Position numbers and translations under genes: made by a program. The notes beneath the pieces were generated by a model that made no database searches, was not told where the DNA came from, and saw only the letters and a program-made list of their open reading frames with translations. A stretch of 64,000 nucleotides of DNA from Plumapathes pennacea (taxonomy: Eukaryota; Cnidaria; Anthozoa; Antipatharia; Myriopathidae). The stretch is taken from NCBI GenBank assembly GCA_964036295.1, contig OZ038464.1, positions 3,538,501 to 3,602,500 of the forward strand, given 5' to 3'. Shown here piece by piece: positions 39,801-51,800 of this stretch (positions are counted from its first letter, which is position 1; each line of letters begins with the position of its first letter).

Positions 39801-40881
39801 AGAGCTGGAAGAACTGGTAAGCAATGGCAATCTTGAAGCTTTAGATAAAGCTAACAATCTTGGAGATGAAGGAGTGAAGCACCTGAAGGAAGCACTGGAG
39901 AGTGAGAACTGTCAGCTGAAGCGTCTAAATCTTGATGGAAATCGTCTTACTGATGAAGGCGTGCAGTATCTTAAGGAGGTACTAGTGAAGCCCACGTGTA
40001 AGCTTCGGCACTTATCTATAGGAGGGAATGAAATCACTCCCCTGGGAGCAAAGCACCTGAAGGAAGCACTGGAGAGTGAGAACTGTCAGCTGATGCATCT
40101 AAATCTTGATGGAAATCGTCTTACTGATGAAGGCGTGCAGTATCTTAAGGAGGCGCTAGTGAAGCCCACGTGTATGCTTCTAAATCTTGATGGAAATCTA
40201 TTTACTGATGAAGGCGTGCAGTATCTTAAGGAGATGCTAGTGAAGCCCCCGCTTAAGCTTTCGCACTTATCTATAGGGAGGAATGAAATCACTCCCCTGG
40301 GAGCAAAGCACCTGAAGGAAGCACTGGAGAGTGAGAACTGTCAGCTGATGTATCTAAATCTTGATGGAAATCGTCTTACTGATGATGGCGTGAAGTATCT
40401 TAAGGAGGCGCTAGTGAAGCCCCCGCTTAAGCTTTCGCACTTATCTATAGGGAGGAATGAAATCACTCCCCTGGGAGCAAAGCACCTGAAGGAAGCACTG
40501 GAGAGTGAGAACTATCAGCTGATGCATCTAAATCTTGATGGAAATCGTCTTACTGATGATGGCGTGAAGTATCTTAAGGAGGCGCTAGAGAAGCCCACGT
40601 GTAAGCTTGAGTTCTTATCTATACGTTCCAATGAAATCACTGCCGTGGGAGCAATGTACCTGAAGGAAGCACTGGAGAGTGAGAACTGTCAGCTGGAGGA
40701 TCTAAATCTTGATGGAAATCGTCTTACTGATGATGGCGTGAAGTATCTTAAGGAGGCGCTAGAGAAGCCCACGTGTAAGCTTGAGTTCTTATCTATACGT
40801 TCCAATGAAATCACTGCCGTGGGAGCAATGTACCTGAAGGCCCTGGAAAGCGAGAACTGTCAGCTGATGATTTTTGATTAA
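36868..40881 (+). CDS. Four-pass channel-like membrane protein with NACHT and LRR domains
   Basis: One uninterrupted exon, 1337 residues. Four hydrophobic segments lie at about 17-36, 80-99, 124-147 and 188-209. The first loop holds C48 and C64; the second holds C159, C178 and two N-glycosylation sequons (N163, N167). This topology resembles pannexin, CALHM, connexin and LRRC8 channels, though I cannot assign one family. A NACHT domain follows: Walker A GRPGIGKS at 367-374, Walker B VIFDGLDEA at 571-579, sensor TTTR at 622-625, and the winged-helix end FIHLTFQEFLAA near 823-834. A Glu/Gln/Lys-rich insert at about 390-515 separates Walker A from Walker B. Residues from about 985 are leucine-rich repeats with 58-residue (174-bp) near-identical units. 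The start is preceded by CAAA, a fair initiation context. The likely role is a membrane-anchored innate-immune or stress sensor; ligand and output are unknown. LRR-like coding continues past the stop. Confidence 0.85.
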   Translation: MDACFNFLGKKCFHRLSLIGIFIFALTGAAILGTLLSKEPDEPETFRCYINGKERASDNFRDRCYKEYDKQYNKNFPLYGFALLNFPLVLLVCVVYSQCVKQRVDQLEIGIARSENPLNYSMFKAYVVHLLIRSVLMTLFLVVQWTVIYPSTFPAAFTCFDTNSTENRTSTITSDYSCKNTQARIKTISGIFLFAVTTMLLGISLAELMNLYKERTNLTTDENFCKTYLLNPNIGPDVEEGRPGASQTTKPSPPINRKVPSKESIKKFQERLLEQIERETEFIKSPIPSNEESKKWKLDEIFVNLVIQTGRKNEAHRLETEDRDTILNAYMDAEPDKCTFEEPMSIFSPSKDSEDITKSPRTVLAVGRPGIGKSCLSSKILREWAKMKTKKGGQATEQTVGQGTEQVEQAEEDTKKNDEAEQDTKETDEAEQVPKETSEHVTRQSEQAGQTTEEEQAGGAEQATDQSKLMGQVEQTESAAKQAEQREQKNKAFKRAEAEERVEQAGNDDRRTEETVKHLDFAFLLEFRNLNEKMHEKGISLKKLLRSSLFSVNLSDEVLQHILDNPRNVLVIFDGLDEAKDIGQGIKEEKAFLNEDDLMMPVGALFAKLVRGSLLSGATVLTTTRSTALSDSVVSKFYEDVNSGELRRVEILGFTEDKVEAFINRFASSDGEMQRNIWTHIKANANLLSLCYIPVTCFIVCQALQSFFERNQGTSDGQLPKTLTEIYKMALTYFIKNHDHSSYQTDEQSGKELEDNKFKESVEKTLGKLGMLAKQGVEEGKLIFEKTDITESAQISDEKLQALADSGLLHQLPKRDNKEKYCFIHLTFQEFLAARVIANESGTKLRTFSKSVMKDLNMGMVLRFVAGLLRGRKDSKCIDNLLAPFIRKRIVTCMPCTVQTDLSHFFFSDEFLLLLQCLFELQDEERAKEVSKQNMESRDFWLQGISDSDCGALVFFFKHSNKIRFSLCNSFIGPRGCAELEELVSNGNLEALDKANNLGDEGVKHLKEALESENCQLKRLNLDGNRLTDEGVQYLKEVLVKPTCKLRHLSIGGNEITPLGAKHLKEALESENCQLMHLNLDGNRLTDEGVQYLKEALVKPTCMLLNLDGNLFTDEGVQYLKEMLVKPPLKLSHLSIGRNEITPLGAKHLKEALESENCQLMYLNLDGNRLTDDGVKYLKEALVKPPLKLSHLSIGRNEITPLGAKHLKEALESENYQLMHLNLDGNRLTDDGVKYLKEALEKPTCKLEFLSIRSNEITAVGAMYLKEALESENCQLEDLNLDGNRLTDDGVKYLKEALEKPTCKLEFLSIRSNEITAVGAMYLKALESENCQLMIFD
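39881..40870 (+). repeat. 174-bp tandem LRR-coding repeats
   Basis: The codons for YLKEALESENCQL recur at 39,881, 40,055, 40,310, 40,484, 40,658 and 40,832. The spacing is 174 bp, except one step of 255 bp that contains an extra or fused half-unit. The DNA of the units is nearly identical, including synonymous sites, which points to recent unequal crossing-over or gene conversion. The last unit has lost one codon. Confidence 0.85.
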
Positions 40882-41073
40882 TTAGGCAATCCGCTCACTT
40901 ATGAAGGCATGAAGTAGTTTTGTGAAGCAGTTGACAACGGGAAGTGTCAACTTCGTACGTTAATTGCTCACAACGTTCACATGACCAGGGATGCAGAAAT
41001 GAAGATTGTCCACTTGTTTAAAGGCAGTAAGTGCGTGTTATACAACAAGAGTTTTTTAGGGTTATTATTGTAG
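40882..41073 (+). pseudogene. Lost C-terminal tail of the NACHT-LRR gene
   Basis: The reading frame of the upstream gene continues after its TAA (40,879-40,881) with LRR-like coding text: LGNPLTYEGMK, then TAG at 40,915-40,917, then FCEAVDNGKCQLRTLIAHN and a helical end, stopping at 41,071-41,073. The ancestral protein was therefore about 63 residues longer. Two in-frame stops now cut it off. Confidence 0.7.
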
Positions 41074-41325
41074 TTTTTAATATTAGATACAAATTCTTGT
41101 CTGAAAACTTTCAGTACCATCTAAATCAAACCCACAGATGTGACCACTCGAACAAAAGTTCCCACAACATTATAGAAGTGACAAAGGAAGTGTTCACGTT
41201 GTTGTGAAGCTTGTTGTTTAACCAAATTTTTGACGCTGCGTGTACTATGGATCCGTACGAGAGTCTAAAATGTTATTTGTATGCAAACAATGTTAAAAAC
41301 AGTTTTAATTTGAACTTGTTCATAG

Positions 41326-42409
41326 TGTTACGGAAGAGATTTTGATTAAATATTAGTTGATTAATAGTCACGATTTAATATGATTCATATTCATAATTTT
41401 AAGGACGTGGTTTAATATTCTACTTTTTAGATTGATCCTTTTAGTGTTTGAAAGCATTATTCGTAAGTTAATTAGTTTCCACTAAGTGAAGTCCAGACCG
41501 AAAAAGGTCTAGGTTATTCTCAATCCAAATTATGTCCGCCACGAGTCTAAGTTTAGATTCAGTTCACTCTTGGTGCCAAGTTAGTACAGTTTTGTACGGC
41601 ACTTTCGGATATTTCACTAGCAGCTGTTTGGCCGAGAAGTTTGTTCCCACGGTCGGAACAATACCTTAGCATTACGGGCATATCTATAAGTCCGGTCGGT
41701 TAAATCTTACCTGGCCTGACTAATTGAGTTTTTAACCTGATCGACCAATGCAGCCTGGACTGAATATAATTAAGTACACTGGCCCTTTGTTGTAGTGTAC
41801 AATTCTTTTGTTATTAATTATCCGGTTATGCAACTAAGTATTGTTCAATGGTCTCACTGTTCAAACAAAGCACGCTCTCTCTTAATCCCTTAATTAAGTT
41901 GTTTACGACAAGTTACGCTTCTTTTCTGAAGGCGGAGTTTAGTTAAAACTCCGTAAACCATTACGTAATATAATCTGGATAGTTCTGTTGACTACGCAAC
42001 CTTAGTCGTCAAGTACTTTTTACAGCCGTTACTACTTAAGACTATTATTTTACAGCCAGTTGTAACGCGCCCGTCGCTCTATCGACAAGCGTAATATTTA
42101 GTACATTGAGTATCTTTACCTATCTGTAAACTGTTGAAGTCTGAGTAAGTCAAAAGTGCGCGTCCCTTTTCGTTTAGCTTTTCTGTCGCTAAGAAGTGAC
42201 GTTCTACCTTATCCTTATTGGTTCTTAGTGCTTGACGGACAGCTAATTAGAGCTAGAGTTAGCGTCCGTACTTAAGGGCGCGCACACCTAGTTTTGCCAG
42301 AGAGAACCTAAACCAGACCTGTAACATTAAGAGTGAAGACTTGTAATAAAGACTAGAAAAGTGAGAAGAACTTGACTGGTCAGATCCTGTGTGTACCTCC
42401 GTTGCCACA
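41326..42409 (+). mobile_element. Candidate solo LTR
   Basis: Begins TGTTACGG and ends CCGTTGCCACA, the TGT...ACA type of terminus common in Gypsy-like LTRs. An AATAAA signal lies at about 42,344, a sensible distance from the right end. No target-site duplication is clear (flanks CATAG and GCGAG) and no internal retroelement genes are present, so the call rests on termini and layout only. Confidence 0.4.
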
Positions 42410-42599
42410 GCGAGAAAATCCCTCGTATCAATAGACACATTTATGAATTGAACGTTGCTCTACTTTGTACATAGATAGTGCATTCTTGGCGGCTATGGAA
42501 GTTTATGATATTGAAAAACATACAAAGAAAAATATATTAGAAAGGACACTAAACGCATCGAGACTTTGCTGAAGCCTCTGATCGCATGCGCAAAGCGCG

Positions 42600-43340
42600 A
42601 GTTACCGCTGTCTTTCAATAACAAATTACTCTTGCATTTGCACTGTTTGTTTGAGTTCCATGATTAAGAACGAACAAAACAAGTTTCATCTCGTTTAAGA
42701 ATGGACAAACTTGACTATCGGCGACCCCGACTGTGGAGCTCTCGCCTTCTTCACGAAGAATTTTATTGAGCAAGCTTGAACTTAAAACGAAATCACACCA
42801 GGCCTTGCGGCTGTACAGAGATGGCAAAACGGACCCGTCAAATAATACCAATTCGGTCGCGGAGCCAAAAATAACCTATAATCGCCTATACTGCGAACAA
42901 AGACAGTGAAAGAACGTTCATTTTAATGCAGCATGTCATGCCCCACTCTAACTCTTATAACAGAAACACTCGCCCCAGACCCCACCGCTTGGGCTAACTG
43001 TGGTGCCGAATAACGACCAGCCGAAGGTTTCGTTTACAACTATTCTTCTTCGGTTGGGGGGGGGACTGCCGAGGGAGCAAAGCACCTGAAGAGTAAGCAT
43101 TGTCAGCTGACAGGGAGCCTACAAGTTGATGAGAATCAGCTCACTGATAAAGGTGCTTAGCGCTTACGAAGCCCACATGTAAGTTTGGTCTCTTATTTGT
43201 GAAGTCCAGTGGATTAACGGACGTTGGAGCAAGTTATCTAAAAGAAGCACTGAAGATTGAAGACTGTCAACTGATATTTAGGGCTTCTAGGAAAATATTC
43301 TTGTGAAGCCTGCGCCCAAGCGATGGAATAGCTATCGTTG
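42600..43340 (+). pseudogene. Decayed NACHT-LRR gene fragment
   Basis: About 42,626-42,830 aligns with the region of the intact gene between the NACHT and LRR parts (39,600-39,800). Matches include a FELQ-like stretch and the segment corresponding to SDSDCGALVFFFK. About 43,075-43,290 aligns with the LRR units (GAGCAAAGCACCTGAAG and later similar text). Frames are broken by several stops and indels, and the N-terminal and NACHT parts are absent. It is a relic of a neighbouring paralogue. Confidence 0.65.
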
Positions 43341-43743
43341 GCAGCAAGGATGAGTGGGGCCTGGCGCCTACGACTGTGCTGCAGTATGAAGGAGATTAGA
43401 TTACTGAGCTCGATGTCACTTCCGTTGGTCAGCGTTGGTTGCGCAAAGACCGCTGACTAAAACATAGGTCCGCAAAGCGTACGTGAAGCTATTTGCTAGT
43501 TGATGATAGTCTATGATAGGTAGTTCGTGTTACAACGGGGGTAAGATTTCGAACTATCATCGAATATTATCACCGTTTGATCGGGGTTTTACACTATGTT
43601 CTACTATGCCAGCTACGTACTATGCATGACCAAACACAAATGCACAAACATGACAGTTTATTATATGATTATTTTGAGCTGATCGACATAAAAGGAGGAA
43701 AGTATAGCTTGCCAAAATATTTCAAGTCGTTCTGTAAATTTCT

Positions 43744-44236
43744 GCGAGGTAAGCCAGACTTTGACTCGTTATAGTAGTTTCGTATTAACGTAACACACTC
43801 CAGCCAAACAAACCTGTTTCTCGTGCTCTTCGAACGGTGGTGAAATAGATTCACAGTAAAATTTCCTGTCGACTTTTCAGTCGATTTTTCATTAGCGACA
43901 AAACCCGCTAGAGACAATTTTTGTAAACAAACAACTCAGACAAACCACAGTCGATCTGGTCATGAAATCATGTGTCAACAAACATATCATGCGAGGTAAA
44001 CCAGATTTTGACTCGTTATAATAGTTTCGTAACGTAACACACTCCAGCCGAACAAAACTGTTTCTCGTGCTATTCGAACGGTGGTGAAAAGGATTCACAG
44101 TAAAAGTTCCTGTCGATTTTTCATTAGTGACAGAATCTGCTCGAGACAATTTTATAAACAAACAACTCAGACATACCACAGTCGATCTGTATTTGCAATT
44201 ATGGCATGAAATCATGTGTCAACAAACATATCAGCG
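43744..44236. repeat. 247-bp tandem duplication
   Basis: GCGAGGTAAGCCAGACTTTG at 43,744 and GCGAGGTAAACCAGATTTTG at 43,991 begin two similar 247-bp units. No coding content recognised. Confidence 0.8.
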
Positions 44237-45835
44237 AACGCAAAAAAAATCGGAATAAGCTTTTACCTTTGCCAAAACATATGTCATGGTCACACCATAC
44301 AGCTGTGTTCCTTCTTTTGTGAGCGGAGCGTATATTCGCAAATGTGTCCAGAAATGTCGCTCTAAATGTGAATCTGTGTCGCCTGTTTGCCAGATACTAC
44401 GGATATGTCAGCCGGGGGCTGAAGGGGGAGCAGATTTCCACATGCAACCAAAGAATCGGCAACGCTCACAGCCGCCATTAAATAATGCCTTGAATTTCCA
44501 CGTGCGAGAGAGCCAATTATATTTAGAAAACCCTTCCCTGGAGAGGTAATTTTAATAGCTTCTGACATTCTGTCGCAAAGTTATAACATTAGCACGGAAA
44601 CCCTATACTGGAAATCTCTGTGTGCATTCTTTGTGTTAAGTAGATAATAAAAGACAAACTTTCTCACAGGACCTGTACCACGGCGGCTTTTATATGGATA
44701 ACACTTCATGCTCCTCCCCCCTCAGTAGTTTTTGCCACCTAGAGGGGGAGCATTTTAATGACCTAATGAGATGGGCCGAACGGCTGTTCAACTATCGCCT
44801 ATCGCCCAAACGCCGACATAGAAGCTATTTGCATATTGCAAATAGCTTAAAAAATCAGGTGATCGCAGCGTCAGAAAATTTACCGAAGGCGCGAAACATC
44901 GATACACGTTTTTAGCAAAAGACCACTTCGCAAATTAACCCCATTCTCTTGGCCCCTTTTCCGCTTTCTCCCAGCATTTCCAATGTTCATTCAGACCCCA
45001 GTTACGTAAGCTATACTTCGTTTATTCAGTTTTGCTGATCTTGTAAGATAATTGTCCAATGATATTCTCACATACGCGATTGAATATACATCCTACTTGC
45101 ATGGGTTCATACTGCTATGCAGCTTAGAATCCGAGAACAAAAGAATTGATTAAAAGCAAACTGATTTATTCTTTGTCTTTGACAAAGCTAATCGTTCCCA
45201 CCCTCCCCTCCCCCAAATATCCCACATTATGTTCAAATGATGTTTCCCGCCAAAAGCTTACCAATTTCTCAAGATTGTGCGCGCGTGCAGGTTAAACGGG
45301 CTACAACCTTGTTTGATTCATGGCTGATCTTTATCAGGCCCAAAGATGACTAGAATTCCTGAGAGTTACTTAATGGTTTGTCTGAAAACCAGATGTTCAT
45401 TTTTGAAATTAAATAAGACGGTATTAAATCGGTATTTAAAACACATACAATGCATGAAGTCGACGCATCATCAACATTCACCTGTGATTCGATCAATGTT
45501 GACCGAGAACCCCACATTTTCTCGGGAAGACTCGGATATTTTCGTAAATAAATCGGTAGTTCCGGACATGTTCCGAAAACATAAATTCAGGAGGATTTGT
45601 ATCAGTGTACCAAATAAGCTAAAATTAGGCATATCGAGAGCTTTACAATTTAAAACCAGCCAGTGTCCTTGGTAGAGTTATTTTGTTTTCTACTGACTGC
45701 TTGTTAAAATGGTAAACAAGTAAAGTACATCTTGATAAAACATTTCACACTTCAAATCTACAACATTAGTTCAGTATCGCACCGTGAATTGCATGTCATT
45801 CCAGGTTCCTAAACCACAGGGTCCCTTTACGAAAC
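44237..45835. other. Intergenic DNA 3' of the F-BAR gene
   Basis: Frames at 44,286-44,549 and 45,346-45,675 show no known domain. The 3' untranslated region of the F-BAR gene should begin at 45,835 and run leftwards. Confidence 0.5.
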
Positions 45836-48800
45836 CTAATCAGGTCCATTATCCTGTAGCTTCTCTACATAGGTGGATGGAAAGGCGCCCTCCACAGAGC
45901 CCGTTTTACCATACATCCAGCCATTACCTTCGTCTCGGATAAGAATTATGATCTACGAATAAACCAAGAGTGATGAAGTTCAATTTTCTCCTTCAGCTTC
46001 GGCAGCACAAACATATCATACAGTAAGGAGAACGTGGCTATTGATACCTTGCTCAGATGACAGCTGATTAAACTACCAATTCCCACTACACCACTCATAC
46101 AATTTCCTCTTAAAAGGTTGGGAGAATCTGCATTTTGAACTTGGGAGTGACAGGATTAAAATATGAAGTGAAACTCCCTGAGCAAACCACCACCTTACCC
46201 AACCCCCCTCTGTCAACTATTAGTGAAACCTCTCGTAAGTGACCAAAGATTCGATTGGTTTTGACGTCATGTAAGCAACCACCCTGTGTGCCAAATGGCG
46301 ATTTCCATAGGGAGTAGTTTGTGTACTATTATTTATTAAGTCGTTCAGTCGTTTAACGACTTCTATTTGGACTCGGTCAAATACGGTACGACACGAACGG
46401 AATTGAATTCCATGCGAGGTGTCGCCCTTGTCATTAGCACTGAGGATAGTCACTGCCAAATATTTGGTTGCGTGCTCAGTGGTCCTTTAAGTCGGGAGAC
46501 AGGACCGCCATTTAATTTTAGTTTTAATAATATGATTGATTGCATGTGATATGGATTACACTAATTTAGGTGTTTTAATTTTTTTATGTAGAATGTATTG
46601 AGGGCCACAACTTTGTTAGTGTTTCCCTTCTTGAAATAACTTTAGTATTGTACTCTTATTATATAAAGCAACACATTTGCAGACACGTCGACCGAATAAA
46701 GCACTGACACGACAAAACGAAAGAACTGTCAGCTGTCAGTTTACGGAGCAAACCAGCTGGACTTACTTGATTCAGCTCGATAGTCAATTCGTCTTTGTCT
46801 TGTCCAGCGAAATCGTACAGACAACGAAGAATGACGTCATCTTGTGAAATAACCTGCACACAAAATCATAAAGTGAGCTGCCGCAAGAATACAAAAGAAG
46901 AGCAGTGGATGAGCCTAACAGTGAGCGAGAAGAAGGAAAATACAGAAGAGACAAGGACATAAAAATAAACATACAAACGGATCAAGAAACAAGAAAAAAA
47001 GTACATACAAACACATAAGACATAAGAGAAGACGATAAGCTCAAAGAATGAAAGGAGATCCAGTGGTATAACAAATAGAGAAACGAGGGAATAAAGATAC
47101 GATAAACTAACGAACGGACAAGGAAATAAACAACAAATAAACAGACAAACAAACAAATAAACATATACTATACAAACAGACAGACAGACATATACCAGGA
47201 CAAAAATGAAAAGTTGATGAGCTCAAAGAGTAAAACGAGCGCCCAGCAATAAAAAAAAGAAAAACATTAAGGTGCGGTTCAGGCGTCGCTTCTCACATGC
47301 GCCGAGCCTAATGCAAATGAGCACAAACCATTGTTTAAGCATTGTTAGCATTTGGTTCGATGCATGTGAAGAGCGACGTCTGAACCGGGCCTAAATAAAT
47401 AAGGAAATAAATAGACAGTGATTTCACAAACGAGTAAGAAAACAAAAACAACAACAACAAATAAACAAATAAACAAACGCGTGCTCTAGGTCAAAGAATG
47501 CTGAGCAGCAAGACAAATACGGGAAGGAAGTCAGGGGAACAAGTAGAAGCTGAACTACAAGTAATCGATAACGAAGTCAACAACAATGGAACAAATGAAT
47601 AAACAAGTACCTGAACATAAGTGGCCGGAAATCTTACAGAAACAAAGAAACAAAAACAAAAAACATTGAAACAAACAAACAGACAAACAAACCAACAAAC
47701 CTTCATCTCGAGGTTGTGGAACTATTACAATGAAATCTTACAGAAACAAACAAAAACAAAACACATAAAACACTGAAACAAACAAACAAAAAAAACAACA
47801 ACAAATAAACAAATAGACAAAGACGTGCTTTAGGTCAAAGAGTGCTGAGATGCAAGACAAATACGGGAAGGAAGTCAGAGGAACAAGTAGAAGCTGAACT
47901 ACAAGTAATCGATAACGAAGTCAACAACAATGGAACAAATGAATAAACAAGTACCTGAACATAAGTGGCCGGAAAGAATCCAACGACTCCTTTACAACTC
48001 CCCTTAACACAAAAGAAGTATACATGCATTCAGTATTAAAATATGAACTTGTGACCAACCTTTATCTTGAGGTTGTGGAGGTATTAGAATGAAATCTTAC
48101 AGAAACAAAAAAAAAAAAAAATCATAAAACATTGAAACAAACAAACAGACAAACAAACCAACAAACCTTCATCTCGAGGTTGTGGAAGTATTACAATGAA
48201 ATCTTACAGAAACAAACAAAAACAAGACACATAAAACACTGAAACAAACAAACAAACAAACAAACAAACAAACAAGATTGGCATTTTCACCTCCCACCAA
48301 TGTTGATCTGCATTGTTTAATATTCGTATCTTGTTACCAGCACTGAAACCAAACAGCAGTCGGTTAAGTCTTCAAGATGTTTTTTTCAATCAGGGGAAAT
48401 ATTAGAGAAAAACAATAGCAGACCTGAGTCGCAGGTCTCCTTCGTTCTGTCCATCGTAATCGTACAACGCCACACAGATGGACACCTGGCGAGGAGAAAA
48501 ACGAAGGAGGAAGACGAGTACATAGAGAAAGACAAGGAGTCGAAGGAGACAAAGACGGAGGACAAGCGGCAGAAGCAAGTGATGAACATGAAGACAAAAG
48601 CGAAGAAGACAAAAATAACAAAAAATAAATAAAAATAGATAAATAAGAAAAAAAATGACAAAGACAAAAACAAAAACAAAACAACAAAAAAACATGAAGA
48701 AAATGAATTAGTGAAAACATAAACCACGTGGTTTGCCAAGCACATTTATAGTTCATAATTATTTTAGTATGGGAGGCAAAGAAGGAATACAGTGAAGAGA

Positions 48801-51800
48801 GAGGAAGTACCATGTAGTAGCTGTCGAGATAATGAAAAAAGCATAGAAGCTTCAATAAGATGTCACAACACTCACCGATTTACCACACGGTAACACTTCC
48901 TCCGCAGTATCTGAAATAAAAAAAAAAAAAAACGTGGAATAGTCCCAATAACTTGTCACACCTGAGAGTGATAAACTTCAATTTTCTCCATTAGTCTTTC
49001 ACCATAAGTACACCATACATTGTGGAGAATTTGCCACTTGATCAGATGAAAGTTGATTTACCTATTAATTCTCATTGTATTACTCACATTTGTTTTCTTT
49101 GGTGGTTGAGAGAATTTGTATTCTGAGCTCAGGAGTGAAAAGAGTTAAAGTGCTACTGAAACGAAAATTACGAACTGCCCAATTAACTGTAAACATGTAG
49201 CTCAGGGCCCGGTTTTTCAAAGCATGATTAGGCTAATCCTGGATTAGGTCTGAACTTTCTTGTCATTTATAAGCCTGAAAACGTGAACGCTTCGTCCACA
49301 ACGACTTTCTTGATAACGTTTTAAGCTGGAACAAGCTTTCTAATCCATCTTCGAACAAAGCAGTTTATTGGCAGAGAGGTCGAGAGAAAGAATTTCGTTA
49401 ATCCTGGATTAGCTTAATCGACTTTCGAAAAACTGGGCCCAGTATATTAATGATCCGTAATCCCCCTTTTTGTACGGCTTTGAAACTGATATTTTTGTCC
49501 TTTTTTGGACGCGAAAACCGATATTTTGACTGCCAAGGTGTGACAAGTTTGCCGCCTTATATGGAATGCGTGTGACGTCACATGGTGTGAACAGCGCCAG
49601 CGCGCGCAGGAGATTTGTACTATTTCTCTCCAAGACCTCACATGGCAGAAGTGTAGATATTTGAAAAGATTGAATAGCTTTTAGCAAGAAGCGAGCGTGT
49701 TGCGACACGACGGCTTGTTCACATCATATGAAGTCACAATGGGTAAAACCGCTTATCATTCTGCTGGCTCAGAATAATAAACTTTGCTTCCTCTTTTAGA
49801 TTCAGTAGCACTTTACTGCAGACGACGTAAAGGCCTTATCATGGTTCAGATAAACAGTGTATATGTAAATTAAAAGGAGGCATCATCGCAAAGGGAAAGT
49901 GCGCGTGCGCAAACGCGTTAGCGCCGCAGGTCAAAATGTTCGCTACCGTAAAGGTCCTCTTCTTTCCGCAGTCGATCCTTTTTTCCCAGGGACTTCCGGC
50001 GTGGAGGTGGCGTCGGCGAGTCCTCGACATCACTGTACAGCGGTCCGTCTGAGTCGTCCTCGATACTAACCTGTTGATGTGCCAACTTCTTGGTTCTTCG
50101 TAGCTCCTGAAGAGATAGTGCTGACATGTTAGCTCGGTTGGCTCAAAGACAAACTCTATCTTTTCCACATCAAGAAAGTTTATGAGTATGGCGATACATT
50201 TCTTGCCCTCCTCCCCTCCCCTCCTCCCACTACAGACAAGCGCCTTTGACGCTTGAAAACTTGGAAAACCCGGCATATTTTGTCATGGACCCCCGATCTT
50301 ATCAAGAGAAAGAGACACTAGTCGCAGTCCAAGCGATGGCATGAACGTGGGAGCAACCGTATTCACTCTCCGTAGCTTTCCCTTCTGCGTAAACTACACA
50401 GCAGAGATGACCAAAATGTTGGCCCAATATTAGTCCTAACCAATATCAATCCAATATAAGCCTAAACGTGTTTCAAACTACAATCTTTGTCAAAATGTTG
50501 GGCCCCGTCTCCACTAATCCGGATAAATTTGAAAATAGATTTTTATTTATCCGTTTTGGCATCCCGTTCACACTAAGACGCGCTTTCGGTGACCGAAATC
50601 GGATATTTTCGAAATGATCATGTAATTTCTGCGCGCATGCTCAATCCGAGCATTTAGCGATTTGGGTCAGTCCACCGTTTTAGTGTGGACAGCGAAAACG
50701 ATAGTGTGGATGGAAAACTTTCGATGCGTTCTCGAATGAAAACTCCGTTTTCAAATTTATTCGGATTGGTGTACCAGGAGAGTGGAACTGGTGAGACAAA
50801 GTCCTCTAATTGTGAGTTTTTCGCGCCATCCCCTCCCCCACTTCAATGTTGAATAGGGCATCTTCCAGCCTCAGGGTGTTCCAAAGACCTTTGTCCAGGA
50901 TTGTTGGCCCAGAATGAAAACGCTCTTTATTTCTCTTGCTTAATATAAATGTATCTTTACTCACTGGATCTCCAGGGCAGTAGGGCACGTTATCTTTACA
51001 CTTGTGGTGGACACTCATTCTGCATGCTTTGCAGCGAAGGCCTTGTTTGATGATTCCTACAAAAGAAGAAATACAAGGGACAGATAAGCGAATTTTGATT
51101 GACTTTCAAAAACCAAAACCAAGGGAATTACAGCTCAAATCGTGGAGTTTGTAGGGTCTTTAGTACCCAGGATCTGACTCATGCAACATAGCTCGTCGTG
51201 CTTCTTCCAAGATTGATTAATTTCAATTTCTCCTTCAGTCTTTAACCAGAGATATACGGGGGTGGGGGGGAGGGGGGGAGGGGGGGGGGGGGGGGGGGGG
51301 ACATAACACTTAACAGTAAACCCCATCTTGGCCCTATTGCCTTGTTTTACTTAATATCTAGTCTTGTAACACTTTAAACTGTACTTTTTTTTACATAACA
51401 CTTAACATTAATTTTTTTGGCTTCATAACAGTAAAAACTTCAGACCCATTACACTTAACAGTAAACCCCATCTAGGCCCTCATATATGATACAGTATGAA
51501 GAGATTGTCACTTGATAGTTTGTTCAGATGAAAGCTGACTGGCCTATTAATTTTCACAACATCACTTATTTTTCCTCTTGAATGGTTGGGAAAATCTGCA
51601 TTATGAACCTGAAAGTGAAAATCTTAAAGTTAAGTTAGTACCTTTGATGAGGTTCTTGCAGTAGTAACAGAACTTGGGTTTCTTGAAGGTGTAATCCTCA
51701 AACTGGTGTTGACCGGCCCGAGCTTGTCTGTTCCTGGTCTGTTCCTGGTCTGTTCTTGGCTGCACTTGTCTGTTCCTGGTACCTATCACACTTTGTCTCT

